A stretch of DNA of 6,566 nt from Phycisphaerales bacterium (GCA_030612785.1 JAUWNF010000195.1:1-6566), one strand, 5' to 3'; counted from the first letter of the stretch, positions 1-5,773 are shown. Notes: generated from the sequence alone by a model not told the origin. Program-made: numbers and translations.

Positions 1-2394
1 CGGGCCATGGAGATCAAGAAGAAAGCCCACGGCGAAGAGCACGCTGACTATGCAACCAGCCTGAACAACCTGGCCATGCTGTACAGCTCGATGGGACAAT
101 ACGCCAAGGCCGAGCCACTGTGCGTCCGGGCCATGGAGATCAGGAAGAGGACTCTCGGGGAAAACCACCCCGACTATGCCAACAGCCTGAACAACTTGGC
201 TGCGCTGCACAATTCGATCGGACAATACCGCAAGGCCGAGCCGCTATACGTCCAGGCCATGGAGATCCGCAAGAGAGCCCTCGGTGAAGATCATCCCGAC
301 TATGCCCAAAGCCTGAACAACCTGGCCTCACTGTGCCTTTCGATGGGCCAGTACGCCAAGGCGGAGCCGCTGTACATCCAGGCCATGGAGATTCGCAAGA
401 AAGTCCTCGGCGAAGAGCACCCTGACTATGCCCTGAGCCTGAACAATTTGGCCACGCTGTACGATTCAACGGGGCAATACGGTGAGGCCGAGCCGTTGTA
501 CGTTCGGGCTATGGAGATCAGGAAGAACGCCCTCGGCGAAGAGCACCCTGACTATGCCCAAAGCCTGAACAACCTGGCCGTGCTGTACGCCGCGACGGAG
601 AAATGGAATGGCGCCGTCGAACACGAAATGCGCGCCCGACGGGTGATCCGCCGCCACGTCGCCAACGTGCTGCCCGCCCTGAGCGAGTCGGAGCAACTCA
701 CGTTCCTCCGGACACAGGACGAGGGGCCGTTTCACGGTGCGCTGTCGTTGGGACTCTTGCTCAGAGGGCAATCCGCAGTGGTGGCTTCGTCGGCCGAGTG
801 GCTGCTTAACGGCAAAGCGGTCGCCGGGGCTGCGCTCGCTGAACGAGCGAGGCTGGCTTTGGACAGCCAGGATCCCAAGGCCGCGAAGGTCGTCGCGGAG
901 TTGTCCACGGTTCGGGCGATGCTGGCAAGATTCACCATGAGCGAACCGAAGGATGGTGATTACGCGGGGCGTCATACACGGATGGCCGAGCTTGCCGCCC
1001 AGGAGCAGGAACTTTCCAAACACCTGGGCCAACTGACCGGTCGTGGCTACCGCGAGGATCCCTGGGTTACGCTGGAGGAGGTCCGCCAATCGATGGGCGG
1101 CGATCCGGTGCTGATCGAACTGGCCCGTTTCGACGTGTTCAACTTCCAGGCCAAAGGCCAGGACCCGCAATGGCAGCCGGCTCATTACGCCGCCTGGGTC
1201 ATTCCCGCCCGAGGCGAGGCCAGGCTGATCGACCTGGGCGAAGCCCAGCCGATCGAAGCGGCAATCGCTGCCTACTGCAACGCGGTTCGTGCAAAAGACC
1301 CTGGCATCGACCGGTACGCCAAGCAGGCAGGCGAACTGGTCTGGACTCCATTGGCCGAGGTCATCGGCGATGCCGACGATCTGATCATCAGCCCGGATGG
1401 CGCGCTGTGGCTGCTGCCCTTCGGCGCGATTCCTACAGAAGACAACCGGTACCTGGCGGAGACTCGGCGGATCAGCTACGTGGTGTCGGGGCGCGACCTG
1501 GTGACCGGTGCAGCCAAGCGCGCAGCGCGCTCATCCCTGGTCATGGCCGACCCGGACTACGATCTGGGCATCTCCCAAGCACAGGCCGGTACGGACCGCA
1601 TACTGCATGGTCAGCGGCTGGCGCTGGCGATGGGATCCGGCGATCTCACTCGCTCGGGTGAGCTTGGCTCTGCGCGCTGGTCCCGGCTTCCGGGCACGGC
1701 CGCGGAAGCGAAGGCCATCGTCCCCAGTCTGAAAACATACACCGGCTCCCAACCGGTCCTGCACACCGGGGTCGAGGCCCTGGAGAGCGTCTTCAAAGCC
1801 GTCCGGGCTCCCAAGGCCGTGGTCATGAGCACGCACGGGTTCTTCCTGGCTGACCAGGACTATGAGAACATGCCGCTACTTGCGGATATGAAGGACCGGG
1901 GTACGTTCCTGGCTCCGCGCCGGAAACCTGGCGAAGCGCCGTCCCAACCGGTGAAGATCGAGAACCCGCTGCTTCGATGCGGACTGGTGCTGGCCGGCGC
2001 CAACCACCGCGATCAGGCAACCGGCGACACGGACGACGGCGTTCTGACCGGCCTTGAGATCGTCGGCACGGATTTGCGCGGCACGGAGTTGGTGGTGCTC
2101 AGCGCCTGCGAAACCGGGGTGGGCAAGGTCCAGAACGGCGAGGGCGTCGCCGGCTTGCGTCAGGCCTTTCAACTGGCTGGCGCCAAGACGGTGGTTTCCA
2201 CACTCTGGAGAATCCCCGACAAGGAGACGACGGAGCTGATGACGGCGTTCTTCGCCAACCTGGCCAAGGGCCAAGGCAAGGCCGACGCCCTCCGTAACGC
2301 CCAGCTGGCGATGATCGCCAAGCTGCGTAAGGAGCGCGGAACCGCCCACCCGTACTATTGGGCGGCGTTCACGCTGACGGGGGATTGGAAGTAG
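1..2394 (+). CDS. TPR-CHAT protein (caspase-like protease), 5' end outside window
   Basis: The reading frame is open from base 1, and the first in-window ATG (base 7) sits inside a repeat unit: the preceding codons, Arg-Ala, match the end of the other repeats. The true start is therefore upstream. Counted from that ATG, residues 1-210 are five 42-residue TPR units of the kinesin-light-chain type (MEIRK..LGE.HPDYA.SLNNLA.LY). Residues 211-425 are a helical linker. About 430-795 is a CHAT domain (caspase HetF associated with TPRs). The catalytic pair is visible: His610 in STHGFF and Cys701 in LSACETG. LIISPDGALWLLPFGAI (459-475) and the terminal PYYWAAFTLTGD are typical of the family. Family knowledge: CHAT domains are clan CD cysteine peptidases, and the TPRs bind a partner or sensor. 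The substrate is unknown here. No signal peptide can be judged because the N-terminus is missing. Confidence 0.93.
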   Translation, partial: RAMEIKKKAHGEEHADYATSLNNLAMLYSSMGQYAKAEPLCVRAMEIRKRTLGENHPDYANSLNNLAALHNSIGQYRKAEPLYVQAMEIRKRALGEDHPDYAQSLNNLASLCLSMGQYAKAEPLYIQAMEIRKKVLGEEHPDYALSLNNLATLYDSTGQYGEAEPLYVRAMEIRKNALGEEHPDYAQSLNNLAVLYAATEKWNGAVEHEMRARRVIRRHVANVLPALSESEQLTFLRTQDEGPFHGALSLGLLLRGQSAVVASSAEWLLNGKAVAGAALAERARLALDSQDPKAAKVVAELSTVRAMLARFTMSEPKDGDYAGRHTRMAELAAQEQELSKHLGQLTGRGYREDPWVTLEEVRQSMGGDPVLIELARFDVFNFQAKGQDPQWQPAHYAAWVIPARGEARLIDLGEAQPIEAAIAAYCNAVRAKDPGIDRYAKQAGELVWTPLAEVIGDADDLIISPDGALWLLPFGAIPTEDNRYLAETRRISYVVSGRDLVTGAAKRAARSSLVMADPDYDLGISQAQAGTDRILHGQRLALAMGSGDLTRSGELGSARWSRLPGTAAEAKAIVPSLKTYTGSQPVLHTGVEALESVFKAVRAPKAVVMSTHGFFLADQDYENMPLLADMKDRGTFLAPRRKPGEAPSQPVKIENPLLRCGLVLAGANHRDQATGDTDDGVLTGLEIVGTDLRGTELVVLSACETGVGKVQNGEGVAGLRQAFQLAGAKTVVSTLWRIPDKETTELMTAFFANLAKGQGKADALRNAQLAMIAKLRKERGTAHPYYWAAFTLTGDWK
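7..636 (+). repeat. Five tandem 126-bp TPR-coding repeats
   Basis: Five units of exactly 126 bp (42 codons) start at 7, 133, 259, 385 and 511, each opening with ATGGAGAT. The last unit diverges in its second half (TEKWNGAVEHEMRA) and caps the array. Units four and five share a 29-base exact match (405-433 and 531-559), which suggests recent unit duplication or homogenisation. The array probably continues upstream of the window. Confidence 0.93.
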
Positions 2395-2407
2395 ATTGAC
2401 AGTAAGA

Positions 2408-2497
2408 GTGTCAGCAGGAGATATGTGATGGCGCAGAAACTGTATTGGGCAGTCCTGATACCGGCGGTCAAGAAGCGTAGGAACAGCCTGCTGACAC
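2408..2497. repeat. 11-bp perfect inverted repeat behind the CHAT gene
   Basis: GTGTCAGCAGG (2408-2418) is repeated in reverse complement as CCTGCTGACAC (2487-2497), with 68 bases between. A shorter competing dyad, TGACA (2397-2401) with TGTCA (2409-2413), overlaps the left arm. No T-run follows, so it is not a standard intrinsic terminator. No flanking target duplication was seen. It could be an RNA hairpin in the CHAT mRNA tail, the ends of a tiny mobile repeat, or a trace of an element end. Inside it, GGAG (2417-2420) precedes ATG 2428 by 7 bases. Confidence 0.55.
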
Positions 2498-2505
2498 GGA
2501 CGGGC
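2428..2505 (+). pseudogene. Possible start of a truncated gene following CHAT
   Basis: An ATG at 2428, 33 bases after the CHAT stop, has a well-placed Shine-Dalgarno (AGGAG, 2416-2420, 7-base gap). It reads MAQKLYWAVLIPAVKKRR and onward. The frame stays open to 2712, but beyond about 2505 the DNA is the antisense of a recombinase remnant, so the downstream part is unlikely to be native. No family was recognised. It may be the first two dozen codons of an operon partner of the CHAT gene, cut by an insertion, or it may be chance. Confidence 0.2.
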
Positions 2506-2678
2506 TACCGAGCGCATCGCGCCTCACCCACGCTCAACGCCGACATGGCCGTCCTGTACCCGCATCCGAGCAGCCTGCGGATGTCCTTCCAGAGGACACC
2601 GCGCTCCCGCAGTTGGCGCACTTGGTCAGCCAGTTGCTCCGCCCTGGACGGTGACCTCACTTCGATGACGACGGCAGT
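2505..2678 (-). pseudogene. C-terminal tail of a second, divergent serine recombinase (remnant)
   Basis: Reading leftward, the translated stretch matches the last ~50 residues of the intact recombinase at 2952-4829. Both carry L-A-x-x-V, then LR..G..WKD(L/I)R..LGCGY.T, then a terminal A-R. By eye, 20 of 42 aligned residues are identical. The fragment ends in its own TAG (2505-2507). Similarity is lost upstream of about 2678, and an in-frame stop lies at 2739-2741. The only start nearby is a TTG at 2717 with no ribosome-binding site. There is no resolvase catalytic domain, so this is best read as the leftover 3' end of an older, related recombinase gene on the same strand as the intact one. 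At about 48% identity it is not a recent duplication. A free-standing small helix-turn-helix protein is a less likely alternative. Confidence 0.65.
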
Positions 2679-2951
2679 TTCCAGAGAAGTTAGGTTTCGG
2701 CATGCTCGCTGAAGCAAGCACGCCGAGATCGAACTTGCTCAAAGGGCGTGGAGCGCCCGCGCTCACCAAGCCGCCCGAGCCCGGCGCCCGGCCACGGCGC
2801 CCGATACCTAAAAAGAGACCCGCGAGTACGCTGCGGATGGCCCTGCGGCCTCAGCAGGCCACAGGGCGAGTGGCACCGAGCCAAGGGCGGAGGTCCCGGC
2901 CGGCGCACAGGCGGTTTCTGGCTGGGCGGTGTCCCGCAGCGCCCGCGAACA
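2679..2951. other. Gene-free stretch left of the recombinase stop
   Basis: No reading frame here has a plausible start, ribosome-binding site or recognisable family. The notable structure is a GC-rich imperfect hairpin at 2840-2867 (GCCCTG-c-GGCCT, loop CAGC, AGGCC-a-CAGGGC), located 85-112 bases past the recombinase stop. It could end recombinase transcription, but it has no T-run on either strand. Confidence 0.4.
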
Positions 2952-4829
2952 TCAGGATTCCCTCCGCGCCTTGGCCATGGCGAATGCCGCCTTCACCGTG
3001 GCGTAGCCGCAACCGAGCTGCTTCCGAAGGTCTTTCCACTGGAAACCCTGCGCCCGCAGGCGATAGACCTCCTCCGCCAACTCTTCGCTGCGCGCCGGCC
3101 GCACAATGTCTATCGTGTACTCCGTCCCCTCGGGTTCGAGCTGGCCGCTTGCCAGGCCCGTTGGGTCCGAATCCGACGCGGCACCCAATCGCCGATTCCG
3201 TTCTGCAAGCAATCCCAACACGTGTGCCCGGAACCGGGCCGTGAAATAACCACGCTTCTTGCCACGCGGGATCACCTCAATCATCTGGATCCGCCCGCCG
3301 GCGAGAGCCCTGAATACCTGGGCCAGTTCGCGGGGATCGTCAGCGATCCACTCTTCGAGGTGATGCAACTCGGCCAACAGCCAATCCCGCGTTGGCACAG
3401 CGGGTGTCGGCTGCCGCGGTGATCGCAGCGAATCGATCCGGCCCCTGATCGCATTCTGCCGATCATCGAGTTCCCGGATTCGGCGGGCAATAGACTGGGG
3501 GCAGCCGACCCCGGATTCAGCGACGGCCAGCAGATTGGCGATTTGGCCCTCGACCCTGGCGTGGTCCGCCCGCGGTGCGTCGAGCTCGCTCGGCCTGCGT
3601 GCCACCGCTTCCGCGACGAGGCGCTGGGTTGCCTCAACAATTGCGTCCACGCGTTCCCGCGTTGCGGTGATCTCTCGGCGCATGCAATCGATCAGAATCG
3701 AGCGCAGCAGCGCTCGGGGCACGTGCGTGTGCACGTCGCAGCGGTGCATGCGGATGCCGCCGCAGGCCATATACCTGCCGTGGCTGCCGGCAACGACGAA
3801 TCGAGCGTCGCAGGAGGCACAGAACAACAGCCCCGAGAACTCGTTCTTGGGATAGGCATCCACGTAGCTGGCTCCCTCCCGGCCGGCAGCGCCATTGGGC
3901 CCCGGATAGACGTCCTTGATCTTTCGCAGGCGAGCTTGGGCGGCATCCCACAACTCCTGGGGAACGATGCGGAGCTCCTCGCGCGGGACAACGACATGAT
4001 CCTTCGAGGGCACCGCCTCCTGTTTGACCTTCCCAGTTGTGGGATTCCGCTTGTTGCGCCGTTTGCCCCACGTCCACTTGCCGATGTACTTCTCACGCGT
4101 GAGGATCCGCTTGACGTAGTCGTGGTGCCATCCCGTTGTGGAGGCACGGTGATCTTTGGGCACTTCCAGCTGCGTGAGTTTGTCCGCAATCCCCTGCATC
4201 GACATCCTCTCCAGGGCGAACCACTCGAAGATTTTGATCACCCACCGAGCCTTATCGGCGTCGATGATGACGCGCTTCTGCGGTCGGCCGTCGCGGCCAC
4301 GGCGAGTCTTCTCGCTGCCGGGGATCGGCTCCGACGCATAGCCGAAGCAGATGTCGCCGGCCGACAAGTTGTCGAGCACCGCGCCAGCCTGCCCGCGGCG
4401 CACCCGATGGCCAAGGTCCCTCACATACTGCTCGTGCTGCAAGCCGAGGATGGTGGCCAAGATGTGCCAGGAATCATTGGCCGAGTCGATGCCCTCGTTG
4501 ACGCTGATGACGCGGATGCCATCGTAGACCAGCTCTTTCAGCAGAAACATCAGGTGAGTCGACTCGCGGCCGAGCCGACTGAGATCCTCGAAATACAATA
4601 CCGAGAAACGCTTGGCTTTGGCCGCGGCCTTGAGTGCGGCGAGCGCGTCGCGGTCCGGCTTGGTGCCGGACACGGCTCGATCGATGAAGACGTTCTCATC
4701 CGGAATCGCGGCGCGGTCGCCGCGGGCCCGCTCGCGGCAGACTCGCACCTGATCGTCCGGGCTTTTCTCGTTTTGCATTTCCGTGGACATGCGCGCGTAC
4801 GCTGCACCTATGACTTGATCCTCACACAT
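2952..4829 (-). CDS. Large serine recombinase (resolvase/integrase family)
   Basis: This is a 625-residue site-specific recombinase. It would cut both DNA strands through a phosphoserine link and rejoin them, integrating or excising an element. Residues 1-150 are the resolvase catalytic domain, with Y-A-R-M-S giving Arg13 and nucleophile Ser15, and DLSRLGR (82-88) supplying further active-site arginines. About 155-300 is the 'recombinase' DNA-binding domain (GYA, GIADKLTQ, VKRILTREKYIG). A zinc ribbon follows with Cys337, Cys340, Cys356 and Cys364. About 380-470 is charged and helical, probably the coiled coil. The end (580-620) is a WKDLRKQLGCGYATVKAA helix-turn-helix-like tail. ATG 4829 is preferred over TTG 4844 because GGAGG at 4838-4842 lies 8 bases before that ATG. 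The frame is intact. The gene opposes the flanking genes and fits a mobile element; the specific target site cannot be told. Confidence 0.95.
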   Translation of the reverse strand: MCEDQVIGAAYARMSTEMQNEKSPDDQVRVCRERARGDRAAIPDENVFIDRAVSGTKPDRDALAALKAAAKAKRFSVLYFEDLSRLGRESTHLMFLLKELVYDGIRVISVNEGIDSANDSWHILATILGLQHEQYVRDLGHRVRRGQAGAVLDNLSAGDICFGYASEPIPGSEKTRRGRDGRPQKRVIIDADKARWVIKIFEWFALERMSMQGIADKLTQLEVPKDHRASTTGWHHDYVKRILTREKYIGKWTWGKRRNKRNPTTGKVKQEAVPSKDHVVVPREELRIVPQELWDAAQARLRKIKDVYPGPNGAAGREGASYVDAYPKNEFSGLLFCASCDARFVVAGSHGRYMACGGIRMHRCDVHTHVPRALLRSILIDCMRREITATRERVDAIVEATQRLVAEAVARRPSELDAPRADHARVEGQIANLLAVAESGVGCPQSIARRIRELDDRQNAIRGRIDSLRSPRQPTPAVPTRDWLLAELHHLEEWIADDPRELAQVFRALAGGRIQMIEVIPRGKKRGYFTARFRAHVLGLLAERNRRLGAASDSDPTGLASGQLEPEGTEYTIDIVRPARSEELAEEVYRLRAQGFQWKDLRKQLGCGYATVKAAFAMAKARRES

Positions 4830-4837
4830 TGCACAAG

Positions 4838-4842
4838 CCTCC
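4838..4842 (-). promoter_or_regulatory. Ribosome-binding site that fixes the recombinase start
   Basis: On the minus strand GGAGG stands 8 bases before ATG 4829. The alternative TTG at 4844 overlaps this motif and has no such site of its own, so translation most likely begins at 4829. Confidence 0.75.
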
Positions 4843-4856
4843 AATCATGAGGCCCC

Positions 4857-4881
4857 GATCCGGCGGACAGCCGGCCGGATC
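4857..4881. repeat. 8-bp inverted repeat upstream of the recombinase
   Basis: GATCCGGC (4857-4864) and GCCGGATC (4874-4881) form a perfect GC-rich dyad with a 9-base spacer, 28 bases upstream of the recombinase ATG. Its position suits an operator or a hairpin in the recombinase mRNA leader. A recombination half-site pair is also possible. Confidence 0.55.
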
Positions 4882-4885
4882 AGTG

Positions 4886-4928
4886 GTTACGAATGTGTCT
4901 GAGGCTCGTCCGTCGTTGCGTTCGTAAC
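4886..4928. repeat. 43-bp dyad, candidate recombination (att) site
   Basis: GTTACGAA (4886-4893) and TTCGTAAC (4921-4928) are perfect 8-base inverted arms around a 27-base centre. Large serine recombinases usually act on sites of roughly 40-50 bp with partial dyad symmetry, often close to their own gene. Size and position fit that, but the assignment is inference; it could instead be an operator controlling the recombinase promoter. Confidence 0.4.
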
Positions 4929-4971
4929 TCCTGATTGTGAAGGGAGATACGGTCTGCTGAGGTCCAGGTCC

Positions 4972-4996
4972 ACGGGTTCGAGAAGGTCGTACCCGT
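4972..4996. repeat. 6-bp inverted repeat ACGGGT / ACCCGT
   Basis: ACGGGT (4972-4977) and ACCCGT (4991-4996) surround a 13-base centre. It is the third separate dyad in the 170 bases upstream of the recombinase, and follows a tandem AGGTCC AGGTCC just to its left. The role is unknown; 6-base arms alone could occur by chance. Confidence 0.35.
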
Positions 4997-5028
4997 TAGG
5001 TACACGTCGGGCCCCCGCTATTCCGAGT

Positions 5029-5068
5029 GCCTGTCCCTACAAGACTTAGGGGCGGGCATTTTGCATTT
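5029..5068 (+). terminator. Probable intrinsic terminator, reading right
   Basis: As RNA, 5029-5039 pairs with 5047-5057 over 11 bp (two G-U pairs, including a perfect CCCTA/TAGGG next to the 7-base loop). ATTTTGCATTT follows. On the opposite strand the wobble pairs become mismatches and no T-run follows, so it favours plus-strand transcripts. The transcript it would end is not evident, because no plus-strand gene lies to its left within the recombinase region. Confidence 0.55.
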
Positions 5069-5087
5069 CAGGTCAGAATATAGGTCA

Positions 5088-5126
5088 ACTCCGCTGGTGG
5101 TAGCGCCAGCGGGGTTTCCTGTTTCT
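5088..5126 (+). terminator. Second probable intrinsic terminator, reading right
   Basis: A 10-bp stem (5088-5097 with 5106-5115, one G-U pair, core CCGCTGG/CCAGCGG) with an 8-base loop is followed by a T-rich tail (TTCCTGTTTCT). It lies 30 bases after the previous hairpin, giving a double stop against rightward transcription. Confidence 0.65.
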
Positions 5127-5196
5127 GCCCCGACCATCATGGCCAGGATACCGTGGGTGCGATTGTGGCGGTTTTTTGTCTTTCGTGATTTTTTGC

Positions 5197-5224
5197 TTGG
5201 CGCGTGGGGAAGCTCAATTATAAT
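5197..5224 (+). promoter_or_regulatory. Sigma-70-type promoter
   Basis: TTGGCG (5197-5202) and a perfect TATAAT (5219-5224) are separated by 16 bases, in a locally AT-rich island (about 5170-5230) within GC-rich DNA. The -10 box lies inside the palindrome AATTATAATT (5216-5225). Transcription would start near 5231 and run toward the small reading frames and the PEP-CTERM gene. Confidence 0.6.
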
Positions 5225-5230
5225 TATCGG

Positions 5231-5316
5231 GCAGGAAGGGCTAAGGGCAAAGGTCTGCGTCACACAAAAGGGTAATGAGGGCAGAGAGAGACGCCTGCGG
5301 GCGGGCTCTCTTTTTT
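5231..5316 (+). ncRNA. Possible small RNA or attenuated leader
   Basis: About 85 bases lie between the expected start of the TTGGCG-TATAAT promoter and the T-run of the next terminator. They contain no convincing reading frame and several purine-rich patches. They could be a stand-alone small RNA, or a leader whose terminator is conditionally bypassed to express what follows. No known riboswitch consensus was recognised. Confidence 0.3.
5285..5316 (+). terminator. Intrinsic terminator with T6 tail
   Basis: AGAGAG (5285-5290) pairs with CTCTCT (5306-5311), and CGCC/GGCG form an inner stem around a TGCG loop with a small internal bulge. TTTTTT then TTT follows. This is the clearest terminator in the window. 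It sits downstream of the promoter and upstream of the ribosome-binding site at 5347-5354. Confidence 0.7.
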
Positions 5317-5323
5317 CTTTGGT

Positions 5324-5354
5324 GGCCCGACGCGGTTTCGGGCCTGAAAGGAGG
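5324..5354 (+). promoter_or_regulatory. Leader hairpin and strong Shine-Dalgarno
   Basis: GGCCCG (5324-5329) and CGGGCC (5339-5344) form a perfect 6-bp hairpin, followed two bases later by AAAGGAGG (5347-5354). The nearest ATG downstream is at 5366, an 11-base gap. The ATG at 5382 is 27 bases away. The site shows that something small is probably translated here. Confidence 0.45.
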
Positions 5355-5365
5355 CAGATCACGAG

Positions 5366-5473
5366 ATGTTGCTCACTGATCATGACAGCGGCAGCGCTGA
5401 CTGTTGGGTACATGATCGATATCTACAACTACGACGAAATGGCGTACGTCGACGAGTGGTATGTCCATCCTGA
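5366..5473 (+). CDS. Candidate small reading frame, 35 residues
   Basis: This frame uses the ATG best placed for the AAAGGAGG site. It encodes a 35-residue, arginine-rich product beginning MLLTDHDSGSADCWV and ending at TGA 5471-5473. It overlaps the frame at 5382-5495, which looks better as protein. At most one of the two is likely to be real, unless a frameshift links them. No family is recognised. Confidence 0.2.
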   Translation: MLLTDHDSGSADCWVHDRYLQLRRNGVRRRVVCPS

Positions 5474-5495
5474 TTACCATGAGGCAGTTGGTTAG
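5382..5495 (+). CDS. Candidate small acidic, tyrosine-rich protein, 37 residues
   Basis: From ATG 5382 the product has a short hydrophobic start (MTAAALTVGY), then an Asp/Glu/Tyr-rich stretch (MIDIYNYDEMAYVDEWYV). The codons favour C or G at the third position in that stretch, as in the confirmed genes. The ribosome-binding site is 27 bases away, so the start is uncertain; ATG 5412 is an alternative. It ends at TAG 5493-5495, and the same frame reopens at once into 5505-5690. It may be one half of a single interrupted gene. No family is recognised. Confidence 0.3.
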   Translation: MTAAALTVGYMIDIYNYDEMAYVDEWYVHPDYHEAVG

Positions 5496-5504
5496 GGAGT
5501 TGAT

Positions 5505-5690
5505 TTGGCGTTGTTTCACACGTCGGATTCGTTTAACGTTTCCCCGGCTGTACGGTATCGTGGGACGGATGAACGCGACACCTTGATGGCGCTCTGCGGG
5601 CACGGGTTCTTGGGATATCCCCCCGGAGATTTCGAAGAGGACGACTGGCGCTGGCAGTTGCAGCATCCTTTGCCCGTGGAAGGACAATGA
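5505..5690 (+). CDS. Hypothetical small protein, 61 residues
   Basis: The start is TTG 5505, with AGGGAG (5494-5499) 5 bases upstream; that site overlaps the TAG of the preceding frame, as in translationally coupled genes. The product is soluble, with an acidic and aromatic C-terminal half (GYPPGDFEEDDWRWQLQ). There is no signal peptide, membrane segment or recognised motif. It shares its reading frame with 5382-5495, so the two may be a single ~100-residue gene with a stop codon. It lies 90 bases before the secreted-protein gene and may share the promoter at 5197-5224. Confidence 0.4.
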   Translation: MALFHTSDSFNVSPAVRYRGTDERDTLMALCGHGFLGYPPGDFEEDDWRWQLQHPLPVEGQ

Positions 5691-5768
5691 CAGCGCCTTG
5701 AACGTGGCGGCTGTTTGGCGATTGGCGAAGTGCTCGAAACACAGGAAACAAGACGCTCATCTGCAGAG

Positions 5769-5773
5769 AGGAG
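5769..5773 (+). promoter_or_regulatory. Ribosome-binding site of the PEP-CTERM gene
   Basis: AGGAG lies 7 bases before ATG 5781, within GAGAGGAGAG. This supports 5781 as the start, which also gives a clean signal peptide. Confidence 0.75.

Noticed and set aside
7..636. Regularly spaced repeats considered as a CRISPR array
   Set aside because: The 126-bp period is an exact codon multiple, the frame is open, and the translation is a clear TPR motif.
466..1185. Minus-strand open frame (239 codons) over the TPR/linker part
   Set aside because: Antisense shadow of the proven CHAT reading frame.
1876..2517. Minus-strand open frame (213 codons) over the CHAT domain
   Set aside because: Antisense shadow of the conserved CHAT catalytic region; no ribosome-binding site or recognisable protein.
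2840..2867. GC-rich hairpin as recombinase terminator
   Set aside because: Stem is imperfect and no T-run follows on either strand; kept only as a note in the gene-free stretch.
3543..4850. Long plus-strand open frame (435 codons)
   Set aside because: It lies antisense to the recombinase, whose catalytic and zinc motifs prove the minus-strand frame. GC-rich coding DNA often leaves the opposite strand open.
4972..5000. GGGTTCGAG resembling a tRNA T-loop near the recombinase, as an integration target
   Set aside because: The flanking bases do not form a 5-bp T-stem, and no acceptor or anticodon arms could be found around it.
5061..5381. Extension of the small plus-strand frame back to TTG 5061
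   Set aside because: It would run through two terminators and the promoter, and the translation there looks non-coding.
5705..5719. Sigma-54-like GG-N10-GC element upstream of the PEP-CTERM gene
   Set aside because: Only the invariant doublets and a few further bases match the consensus; this is expected by chance in GC-rich DNA.
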